Part shown: positions 7,723 to 15,044 of the stretch, piece after piece | Numbering within the stretch: position 1 is the first letter of the stretch | Layout of the letters: each line of letters opens with the position of its first letter | NCBI GenBank assembly: GCA_029259725.1 | Contig: JAJDER010000079.1 | Coordinates: 1-42,354 of the forward strand | Direction of reading: 5' to 3' | From: Planctomycetota bacterium | Lineage (GTDB): Bacteria > Planctomycetota > B15-G4 | Length of the DNA stretch: 42,354 nucleotides | Translations under genes and position numbers: made by a program | Notes under the pieces: generated by a model | What the model was told of the DNA's origin: nothing | Databases searched by the model: none | Seen by the model: only the letters and a program-made list of their open reading frames with translations

Positions 7723-9088
7723 GCCGGGCGGGCGCCCGGACAGCACCGACACGATCGTCGCGCCGGCCACCGCGGCCGGTTTCGGCGTGCGGGCCCTCGT
7801 GCGCCTCTCGGGGCCTCGCGCGCGGCAACTCGTCGGCGCCGTGCTGGTCCTCGCGCCGGACGCGACGTGCTCTCCGGGGCATGTCACCGACGCGCGGCTC
7901 GACCTCGGAGACGGCGTCGATTGCCCGGTCACGCTGCTCACCTTCCTCGCGCCGCGCTCGTTCACGGGCGAGGACGTGGTCGAGGTGCACCTGCCCGGCT
8001 GGCCGGTGCTCGTCACCGAACTCGTGCGGCGGTTCGTCGAGGCGGGCGCGCGCGTGGCTGCCGCCGGCGAGTTCACGGCGCGCGCCGTGGTGCTCGGTCG
8101 CCTGTCACCGGACCAGGCCCTGGCGGTGGGGAGACTGACCGCGGCAGCCGACCCCGCCGAGGCGGCCGCGGCCGTCTCGCTCCTCACCGGAGAGCTCGCC
8201 GCCCTCCACGGGGCGTTGCGTTCGGCCCTGCTCGACGTGCTCGCGTTGATCGAGGCCCACGTGGACTTCGAGGAGGAGGACACCGAGGCCATCGACACGC
8301 GCCGCCTGTCCGGCGGCCTCGCCCGCGCGCGGGAACTCGCCGAGCGGCTGCTGTCCACGGCGACGTCACTGCCGGCCCACGACGGCGAGACCGACGTGGT
8401 CCTGCTCGGCCCCCCGAACGCCGGCAAGTCGAGCCTGCTCGCGGCCCTCTGCCCCGGCGCCGAGACGACCATCTCGCCCCAGCCGGGCACGACGCGCGAC
8501 ATGCTCGAGGCCCACGTGCACCACGCCGGGCGCGCCTACCGGCTGCTGGACGGCCCCGGCATCGTCGAGGACGAGACGCCCCTCGCCGCTCTCGACCGGC
8601 ACGCTGCGCGCCGCTTCGCCTCGCTGCTTCCCGTGTCGGCGGTGATCCTCGACGTCGAGGACGTGAGTTGCGCGCCGGCCCCGGGCGAGCGCGCCTACCG
8701 CGCGGCGCTGGCCGCGGGGCGGCCGGTCGTCCGCATCGACAACAAGGTCGACCTGCCGCAGGTGCGCGCGACGGGCCGGCGTCCGGGGAGTCTGGGTGTC
8801 TCGGCTCGCGACGGGACCGGGCTGCCGGCGCTGTGGGAGGCGCTCGCCGCCGCGGCCCCGGCCCCGCCGGCGACCGACCTCGCCGACCGCACCGAGCGCG
8901 AGGCGATGACGGCGCTGCTGCCCTCGCTACGCGACGCCGAGGCCGGCGACTTCGACGGCGCGCTGCCCGTGCTGGCCCTGGCCCTGCGCGAGGCCGTGGC
9001 CGCGCTCGACGCGCGGACCGACCGCTCCGCGGACCTGGTCGAGGAGGTCCTGACCCGCATCTACGCCACCTTCTGCGTGGGCAAGTGA
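7685..9088 (+). CDS. mnmE: tRNA-5-carboxymethylaminomethyl-uridine GTPase MnmE
   Basis: A 467-residue MnmE (TrmE), which with MnmG modifies the wobble uridine of several tRNAs. The N-terminal folate-binding domain begins with DTIVAPATAAGFGVRALVRLSG. The embedded G domain has G1 GPPNAGKSS (residues 242-250), G3 DGPG, G4 NKVD and G5 SARDG. The C-terminal FCVGK keeps the essential Cys (Cys464). The start at ATG 7685 gives a short extra N-terminus and overlaps the epimerase gene by 38 bases. The frame is open back to 7610, but that part reads as the out-of-frame epimerase and is not family-like. All key residues are intact. Confidence 0.93.
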   Translation: MSSATGETPPPAEPGGRPDSTDTIVAPATAAGFGVRALVRLSGPRARQLVGAVLVLAPDATCSPGHVTDARLDLGDGVDCPVTLLTFLAPRSFTGEDVVEVHLPGWPVLVTELVRRFVEAGARVAAAGEFTARAVVLGRLSPDQALAVGRLTAAADPAEAAAAVSLLTGELAALHGALRSALLDVLALIEAHVDFEEEDTEAIDTRRLSGGLARARELAERLLSTATSLPAHDGETDVVLLGPPNAGKSSLLAALCPGAETTISPQPGTTRDMLEAHVHHAGRAYRLLDGPGIVEDETPLAALDRHAARRFASLLPVSAVILDVEDVSCAPAPGERAYRAALAAGRPVVRIDNKVDLPQVRATGRRPGSLGVSARDGTGLPALWEALAAAAPAPPATDLADRTEREAMTALLPSLRDAEAGDFDGALPVLALALREAVAALDARTDRSADLVEEVLTRIYATFCVGK

Positions 9089-9123
9089 CGGTCCTGGTGA
9101 CGAGGTGGGCGCGAGGCGATAGG

Positions 9124-9129
9124 TAGACT
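9124..9129 (+). promoter_or_regulatory. Possible -10 element (GGTAGACT) before the kinase gene
   Basis: TAGACT lies 45 bases before the ATG at 9175, in an otherwise featureless 86-base gap after mnmE. The octamer GGTAGACT occurs again at 40130-40137, before the cyclodeaminase-like gene. No good -35 match stands at 16-18 bases. Confidence 0.3.
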
Positions 9130-9174
9130 GCAGGATCGCGATCGGGTGCATGAGGACGGCCCGAGCAGGCGCAC

Positions 9175-11244
9175 ATGATGATCGAGCCCCCCGACGACAC
9201 GACGATGCCCCCCGGCGGCAGCGGTCAGGCCGGCACACCGGCCGAGGACCCGTTGCCGCGTGTGTTGCGCGAACTCTCGGCCGTCATCGATTCGGGCCGC
9301 CGCATCGACACGGCCGAGTATCTGCAGCGCTACCCGGACCTGTCGCCGCGGCTCAAGGAGTTCTTCAAGACCCAGGGTGTCGACGGCCTCAGCACCGACG
9401 GGCCGGCGCTGCCGCCCGGCTCGACCCTCGACGACTACCGCGTCATCGGCGAGATCGGCCGCGGCGGCATGGGCTACGTCTACGAGGCCGAGCAGCTCTC
9501 GCTGAAGCGGCACGTCGCGCTGAAGGTCCTGCCCTCGGGAGCGCTGCGCAACCAGAAGGCCGTGGATCGCTTCCGCCGCGAGGCCACCGCGGTGGCGCGG
9601 CTCTCGCACCCGCGCATCGTCGCCGTGCACGGTTTCGCGCAGAGCGGGAACAGCGCCTACCTGTCGATGGAGCTGGTGGCCGGCCTGGATCTGGCCGCCA
9701 TCGTGGATCGTCTGCGGTCGGCGCGGACGCACGGGCGCCGCTTCGTACTGATCAGCGGTCCCGACCGGGACGGCGACATCGCCGAGTGGGCCCGCGGGCA
9801 CCGGTTGATCGGCACCATGCCGGGCGACCCGCACACCGAGGACGGCGTGGTCATCGACCTGCGCAACTACGCACACATGGCCGCGGCCTTCGGGGCCGAC
9901 GCGGCGGACGCCCTGCGGCACGCCCACGCCCACGGCATCATCCACCGCGACATCAAGCCGTCGAACCTGCTGCTGGGCGCCGATGGCCGCATCAAGCTCT
10001 CCGACTTCGGGCTGGCGAAGAGCGTCAAGGACCTGTCGCTGACCAAGACCGGCGATTTCGTCGGATCGCCCGCCTACGTGAGCCCTGAGCAGGCCGCCTC
10101 CCGCCGCAAGAAGGTCGACGAGCGCAGCGACATCTACTCGCTCGGCGTGACGCTCTACGAGTTCCTCACGCTGCACCAGCCCTTTGCCGGGAAGGACGTG
10201 GCCGACGTCCTGCGCAAGATCATCACCACCGACCCGCCGCCGCCGTCGCGCCTCAATCCACGCATCCCGCGCGACCTCGAGACGATCGTGGTCAAGGCCA
10301 TCGAGAAGGACCCGGCCAAGCGCTACCAGAGCGCCGAGGAGTTCGGGGACGACCTGCGCCGCTTCCTCAACTACGAGCCGATCACCGCGCGGCCGCTGGG
10401 CCCGCTGGGCCGCCTCGCCCGCTCGGTGCGTCGCAACCGCGTGGCCTGGCGCGCCTCCGTGTTGGGTGCGGCGGTGATGTTGGCCGTGGCGCTCGTGCTG
10501 GCCTCGACGACCAACGTCTTCGGGGCGCGCCAGGTGCAGACGCCGCCGGAGCTCGTGCTCGACGACCCGATGCAGTCGGCGCTGATCGCGCTGTTCAACG
10601 ACCTCGCGGCGGGCATCCCGGACAAGGAACGCTACCAGCGCATCTTCGCCGTGACCGAGCAGGCCCAGGCCACACTGCACGAAGGCGACCTGGTCAAGCT
10701 GGATGCGATGCTGGCCTCGCTGGACGCGCAGATCCAGCTCTCGAGCATGGCCGCGGTCGACGCGAAGCTGTTGCAGAGCACGCTTCGGTCGATCAAGGTC
10801 GGGGCGGTGCGCGCGTTGCACCTGGCGGTGGAGAGCGGCCAGGCCCAGACGGCCAGTGGTGAGCGGCAGCTGCTCGGCGCGATCGAACGCCTGCTGGGCG
10901 ATGCGGATCCGCTCGTGTGCAAGAACGCCGCCTACGCCCTGGGTGACCTCGGGCGTCCGTCGTCCCTGGGGGCGATGCTCGACGCGCTCGCCCATCGCAG
11001 CGACGTCTCCGGGCGACGTGCGATCATCGCGGCCCTGGCGCGGCTCGACCAGCAGGGGGCCGTGCCGTACCTGGCCGAACTCGTCGAGGATCCCGAGCCC
11101 GCCGTGCGGTACGCCGCTCTCGAGGCGCTGCTGTCGCTGGACCCGGTCGACCTCGAGCTGACCCTGGGTGGCTTCGCCGACGACGGGGAGCTGTGGATCC
11201 GCGATCGCCGCGAGCGGGCATTGGCCGCACGGGGGCGGGACTGA
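9175..11244 (+). CDS. Membrane Ser/Thr protein kinase with C-terminal HEAT-like region
   Basis: A 689-residue Hanks-type kinase. Residues 88-390 form the kinase domain: glycine loop IGRGGMGYVYE, Lys117 in VALKVLP, HRDIKPSN with Asp259, DFG at 277-279 and VGSPAYVSPEQ. An insert of about 50 residues (about 184-235) separates the middle lobe segments. A membrane helix at about 428-446 follows a basic stretch. The outer part (about 460-689) is helical, and its end has HEAT-like units (AAYALGDLGRPSSLGAMLDAL). This is the usual cytoplasmic kinase with an extracytoplasmic sensor layout. Its stop overlaps the start of a solute-binding lipoprotein (TGATG at 11242-11246), suggesting that the lipoprotein supplies a signal. 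Start may be 9175 or the adjacent ATG at 9178. Confidence 0.88.
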   Translation: MMIEPPDDTTMPPGGSGQAGTPAEDPLPRVLRELSAVIDSGRRIDTAEYLQRYPDLSPRLKEFFKTQGVDGLSTDGPALPPGSTLDDYRVIGEIGRGGMGYVYEAEQLSLKRHVALKVLPSGALRNQKAVDRFRREATAVARLSHPRIVAVHGFAQSGNSAYLSMELVAGLDLAAIVDRLRSARTHGRRFVLISGPDRDGDIAEWARGHRLIGTMPGDPHTEDGVVIDLRNYAHMAAAFGADAADALRHAHAHGIIHRDIKPSNLLLGADGRIKLSDFGLAKSVKDLSLTKTGDFVGSPAYVSPEQAASRRKKVDERSDIYSLGVTLYEFLTLHQPFAGKDVADVLRKIITTDPPPPSRLNPRIPRDLETIVVKAIEKDPAKRYQSAEEFGDDLRRFLNYEPITARPLGPLGRLARSVRRNRVAWRASVLGAAVMLAVALVLASTTNVFGARQVQTPPELVLDDPMQSALIALFNDLAAGIPDKERYQRIFAVTEQAQATLHEGDLVKLDAMLASLDAQIQLSSMAAVDAKLLQSTLRSIKVGAVRALHLAVESGQAQTASGERQLLGAIERLLGDADPLVCKNAAYALGDLGRPSSLGAMLDALAHRSDVSGRRAIIAALARLDQQGAVPYLAELVEDPEPAVRYAALEALLSLDPVDLELTLGGFADDGELWIRDRRERALAARGRD

Positions 11245-12398
11245 TGCCGGCGAGAGGGAGGGCGCCCGCCATCGTCGCGCGGCGGGCCGTGCTGCCGTTG
11301 TGGATCGCGGTGGTGTCGACGCTGTTGCCGGGCTGTGGCGCCGAGCCGCCACCGATCGGGGTCTTGCTGCCCAAGTCCGCGGTCTGGGGCCGCGAGGCCG
11401 AGCAGGGCCTGCGCCTGGCCTACGACGAGCTTCCCGAGGAGGGCCGCCCGGTGCTGCGCGAGGCGGACTCGGGCGGAACCACGCAGGGCGCCATCGACGG
11501 CTTCCAGATGCTCGTCAGGTCCGGTGCCACCGTGGTGCTGGGTCCGTTCTCGACCGACACCTGCATCGGCACCGGCGTGGTCGCCGACGACTTGCGCGTG
11601 CCCTTCGTGTCGCCGTCGGCCACGGCGGCGGTCGTGACGCGCGATTCCGACTACGCCCTGCGCGTCTGCTACAGCGACGACGAGGTGGCCCGCGGCCTGG
11701 CGGCCTTCGCCACCGAGGACCTGGAGCTGACGCGCGTGGCCCTGCTCGTGGACCTCTCACGCACCTACGCCCTGGGCCTGGCGGAGTGCTTCACGGACGA
11801 GTTGGCCAGGCGACACGGCCGCATCGTCGCGGAGATCGGTTTCTGGCCCGACGACGAGGACCTGGGTGACACCCTCGACCGCCTCGTGGCCGTGGTGGAC
11901 CCGGAGACTCCGAAGGACGAGGCCTCGGTGCAGGCCGTGTTCGTGGCCGGCTTCGGCCGCGACATCGTGCCGATGCTGCGCGGGGCCACCGACAAGCGTG
12001 TGGAGGCCCTGGTCCTGCTCGGCGCCGACGGGTGGAACGGCGCCGAGCTGCGCCAGCTGATCCCGGGCAGGGTGGCCGCGGCCTACCACACGAGCCACTT
12101 CAGCATCGAGGAGCAGGATCCGGCCGTGGCCCGCTTCGACGCCGCCTACCGCGCCCGTTACGGCGAGGCACCCTCCGACATGGCGGCGCTGGTGTACGAC
12201 GCCGCCCGCGTGATCTTCTCGGTCTACGACCCGCGCGCCGACGGAGTGATGCTGCGCACGCGCCTGCGCTCGGTGCGCCGCTTCGGCGGGGTCACGGGTG
12301 AGATCGACCTCGACTTCTCGGGGGAGCCCGTGGGGAAGAGCATCGTGCTGGAGCAGATCCACGACCCGGGCCAGCCCGGCTTCGTCCGCCGGCTCTGA
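11244..12398 (+). CDS. Periplasmic solute-binding lipoprotein (type 1 fold)
   Basis: A 384-residue lipoprotein. The signal peptide ends in STLLPGC, with Cys31 as the lipidated residue. The mature part starts with IGVLLPKSAVWGREAEQGLRLAYDE, the opening of type 1 periplasmic binding proteins of the branched-chain amino acid receptor (Peripla_BP_6) kind. FVSPSATAAVV and ALVYDAARVIFSVYD are further matching blocks. No permease or ATPase gene is nearby, so uptake is not indicated. Its coupling to the kinase gene (TGATG) makes a ligand-sensing role more attractive. The ligand is unknown. An 8-bp GC hairpin lies just after the stop. Confidence 0.8.
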   Translation: MPARGRAPAIVARRAVLPLWIAVVSTLLPGCGAEPPPIGVLLPKSAVWGREAEQGLRLAYDELPEEGRPVLREADSGGTTQGAIDGFQMLVRSGATVVLGPFSTDTCIGTGVVADDLRVPFVSPSATAAVVTRDSDYALRVCYSDDEVARGLAAFATEDLELTRVALLVDLSRTYALGLAECFTDELARRHGRIVAEIGFWPDDEDLGDTLDRLVAVVDPETPKDEASVQAVFVAGFGRDIVPMLRGATDKRVEALVLLGADGWNGAELRQLIPGRVAAAYHTSHFSIEEQDPAVARFDAAYRARYGEAPSDMAALVYDAARVIFSVYDPRADGVMLRTRLRSVRRFGGVTGEIDLDFSGEPVGKSIVLEQIHDPGQPGFVRRL

Positions 12399-12403
12399 GA
12401 GGG

Positions 12404-12426
12404 CCGCCCGCCCGGCCCGCGGGCGG
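12404..12426 (+). terminator. GC hairpin after the lipoprotein gene
   Basis: 12404-12411 pairs perfectly with 12419-12426 (CCGCCCGC / GCGGGCGG) around a 7-base loop, five bases after the stop at 12398. There is no T-run, so this would be a hairpin-only terminator or an mRNA 3'-end stabiliser. A direct repeat GGGCGGACCGT x2 (12421-12442) overlaps its right arm. Confidence 0.45.
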
Positions 12427-12548
12427 ACCGTGGGCGGACCGTCCGAGAGGTGGGTGGGGTGCCTGTGGAGGGGGTGTGGAACGAGTCCGGTGTTCGGATT
12501 CAAGTCCGGCGCCGGGGCCCCAAACCCACGACTTTGTGGCCCGATCGC

Positions 12549-12578
12549 TTGGAAACACCAGATCTCGTGGGGGATACT
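12549..12578 (+). promoter_or_regulatory. Candidate promoter of nrdR
   Basis: TTGGAA (12549-12554) and GATACT (12573-12578) are separated by 18 bases and each match four of six consensus positions. The stretch is AT-richer than its surroundings and stands 65 bases before the GTG start of nrdR. The 245-base gap 12399-12643 holds no gene; I saw no clear NrdR box. Confidence 0.4.
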
Positions 12579-12643
12579 GGGTTCCGGCTCGCGCGACGGC
12601 GGACGTCGCCAGGGGCCCTACTCCGGGGGGAGCGGCCGCCGAC

Positions 12644-13126
12644 GTGCGCTGTCCTTACTGCAAGTCCAACAACGACCGCGTCATCGACTCGCGCACCTCG
12701 GGCGAGGCGGACTGCATCCGCCGCCGCCGGGAGTGCCTCGAGTGCCATGGCCGGTTCACCACCTATGAGCGCGTGGGCGAGACCCCGTTGCGCGTGGTGA
12801 AGAAGGACGGCCGGCGGGTTCCCTTCAACCGCGACAAGATCTTCAAGAGCCTGCTGGTGGCTTGCCAGAAGCGGCCGGTGAGCACCGAGACGCTGGAGTC
12901 GGTCACCTCGGACATGGAGAACCAACTCCACGAGATGTTCGACAAGGAGGTGGCCTCCAAGTACATCGGCCACCTGGTCATGGAGGCGCTGCGCGACTTG
13001 GATCACGTGGCCTACGTGCGCTTCGCGTCGGTCTACCGCGAGTTCAAGGACATCAACCAGTTCCTGGACGAGTTGAAGCCCCTGCTCGACAGCCGGGAGG
13101 AGGACCGTGGTGCGCCGGCCTCCTGA
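12644..13126 (+). CDS. nrdR: Transcriptional repressor NrdR
   Basis: A 160-residue NrdR, the ATP/dATP-sensing repressor of ribonucleotide reductase genes. The zinc ribbon has Cys3, Cys6, Cys31 and Cys34 (RCPYC and ECLEC). The ATP-cone follows at about residues 49-139 (VVKKDGRRVPFNRDKIFKSL to YVRFASVYREF). Length and motif order are typical. The start is GTG at 12644, because the family begins directly with M-R-C-P-Y-C. The frame is open back to 12476, but that part is not family-like. A G-rich Shine-Dalgarno-like run lies about 11 bases upstream. The 3' end overlaps the next gene by 20 bases. Confidence 0.95.
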   Translation: MRCPYCKSNNDRVIDSRTSGEADCIRRRRECLECHGRFTTYERVGETPLRVVKKDGRRVPFNRDKIFKSLLVACQKRPVSTETLESVTSDMENQLHEMFDKEVASKYIGHLVMEALRDLDHVAYVRFASVYREFKDINQFLDELKPLLDSREEDRGAPAS

Positions 13127-15044
13127 CTCCGATTCCCGCGACGCGGGTCTGACCGTGCGCAAGCGCGACGGGCGCGTGGTGGCGTTCGACGGGCGCAAGA
13201 TCGCCGCCTCGATCGAGGCCGCCCTGCACGCCGTCGATGCCACCGAGGCGGGCGGTTCGGTGGGCCGCGACCTGGCGCAGGTGGTCGAGCGGTCGCTCGG
13301 AGCCGAGGTCGGTGGTGTCGCCGTCGGGACGCAGGAGGCCGGCTGCGCCGAAGCCACCTCCACGGTGCGCCACGCCCCGGTGGAGGTGGCCGACATCACG
13401 CGCCGCGTGGATGACGTGCTCACCGGCTCGGGATACGAGCGCGCGGCCTACGCGTTCGCCGCGGTGGGGCAATCGCGGCGACACTCGCGTGCCGCGCTGC
13501 GCATCCGCGACGCGGGTATCGGCGACGGCGTGCGCGGCATTCCCGGCACCCCCGAGGTGGATCCGGGCGAGTGGTCCAAGGGGCGCATCGTCCGGCTGCT
13601 CGAGACGGAGGCCGCGTTGGACCCGGCGCTCGCCGAGGACATCGCGGCGGCCGTGGAGCGCGGCGTGTTCGGCGCGGGGCTGCGCACGGTGAGCCCGGCC
13701 CTGCTGCGCGAGTGGGTCGACAACGAACTCACCCAGCGCGGGCTCTCCTCGCGACTGGGCGCCCACCGCATGGTGGGCCTGCCGAGCCACGAACTGCGCG
13801 AGATCCTCGCCTCGGGCCGCGCGGGTCCGCAGGCCGAACGCGAGATCGCCTCGCGCGTGTGCGGTCAGTACGCGCTGCGTGAGGTCTACCCGGACGACGT
13901 CGCCGCCGCGCATGAGCGCGGGCTGCTGCTGCTCGAGGACCTGCCCTGGGCGGGTCGGGTGGACACCGCGGTGCTCCCGCTGTCCGCGCTGCTGCCCGCC
14001 CTGCCCGGCGTGGCCGGCATGGTCCTGCGCAACCTCGCGCGCCTCTGCGCGCGCGAACTCGTCGTGCTCTGGGACACCGAGGGCGCCGGCCCCGCCGAGG
14101 CGGCCGCGCTCTTCGAGCAGGTCTGCGAGCCGGGGCTGTCGGAAGGCGCCGTCGCCCCGATCCGGTTCGCCGTCGATGCCTCTCCTCGCGCCGAGGTGGC
14201 CGAGGCCTTCGTGACCGCTCTCGAGCAGCGTGGCGTGTCCGCGCCGCACCGGGGCCGGCCGCCGGGCCTGCGCCTGGGGCTCGTCGGGTTGCCGGAACCG
14301 CTGCTGCTCCGCGCCCTCGCCCTGGAGGAGGTCAGCGATGCGGTGGACTTCGTGGTCGCCCTGCCGCGCCCGCGGGTGGGCTCGACCTCCATCACGCTCA
14401 ACCTGGCGCGCGTGGGGCTGCGCGCCGGGCGAGGGGGCACCCGGGCGTTCCTGGACGGGGTCGGCGAGCTGGCGACGCTGGCCGTGGACGGTCTGGCGGC
14501 TCGCGGCCGGATGACCGAGCCGGTCACGCTGCCCCTCGCGACGTTGGCGGCGTCCCTGGGCGCCGCCCCGGATCTGCTCGGGAGTCCGCGTCCGAGGCTG
14601 GCCCTGGCCGGCCTGCGCGCGGCGGCCCACGTCCTGGCCGGTGATGCGCGACGCGCCGATGACCTGCTGGGCGATCTCGCCGCCGCCGTGGGTGAGCGGC
14701 TCGAGCGTGTCAGCCCCGACCGGCCGGTCCGTGAGAGCGCCGGTCCCGCCGTGCGGCGCCTGTTCGGGACCGCCGACCTGGCCGCCCATCCCGAGGGGCG
14801 CGACCTGTTGCCCCTCTCCACCGCTCGCGACGGCTACCGGTACGATCAGGCTTGGCTGTTGCCTCCCGGCGGGGATCCTGCCGCCGTCGGGGCACGCGCG
14901 GCGCGGGTCGCCGCCCGCCTCGGTTTCGTCCGTACCGCGCCGCTGCCCCGCAGCACGGGCGGCCGCGACGCTCGACTCACCTTCCTGCGGTGTCTGCACG
15001 CGGCCGCTCGTCCGGACTCCGGGATCTCCTCTCCATGCGTCTGA
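13107..15044 (+). CDS. ATP-cone protein with degenerate NrdD-like region
   Basis: A 645-residue protein. Residues about 15-128 are an ATP-cone (VRKRDGRVVAFDGRKIAASI ... YERAAYAFAAVGQSRRHSR), the nucleotide-sensing domain of ribonucleotide reductases. The next part recalls the anaerobic reductase NrdD: LLREWVDNELTQRGL resembles its early helices, and VYPDDVAAAHERGLLLLEDL sits where NrdD has the AH..GDIHIHDL block. The metal and catalytic residues of that block, and the C-terminal glycyl-radical motif, are not present. So this looks like a reductase-derived protein without reductase activity, perhaps a nucleotide sensor. Start is GTG at 13107 or 13110, behind GGGAGGAGG. It overlaps nrdR by 20 bases and smc by 10. 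The NrdD relation is my reading; the ATP-cone is firm. Confidence 0.7.
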   Translation: MVRRPPDSDSRDAGLTVRKRDGRVVAFDGRKIAASIEAALHAVDATEAGGSVGRDLAQVVERSLGAEVGGVAVGTQEAGCAEATSTVRHAPVEVADITRRVDDVLTGSGYERAAYAFAAVGQSRRHSRAALRIRDAGIGDGVRGIPGTPEVDPGEWSKGRIVRLLETEAALDPALAEDIAAAVERGVFGAGLRTVSPALLREWVDNELTQRGLSSRLGAHRMVGLPSHELREILASGRAGPQAEREIASRVCGQYALREVYPDDVAAAHERGLLLLEDLPWAGRVDTAVLPLSALLPALPGVAGMVLRNLARLCARELVVLWDTEGAGPAEAAALFEQVCEPGLSEGAVAPIRFAVDASPRAEVAEAFVTALEQRGVSAPHRGRPPGLRLGLVGLPEPLLLRALALEEVSDAVDFVVALPRPRVGSTSITLNLARVGLRAGRGGTRAFLDGVGELATLAVDGLAARGRMTEPVTLPLATLAASLGAAPDLLGSPRPRLALAGLRAAAHVLAGDARRADDLLGDLAAAVGERLERVSPDRPVRESAGPAVRRLFGTADLAAHPEGRDLLPLSTARDGYRYDQAWLLPPGGDPAAVGARAARVAARLGFVRTAPLPRSTGGRDARLTFLRCLHAAARPDSGISSPCV

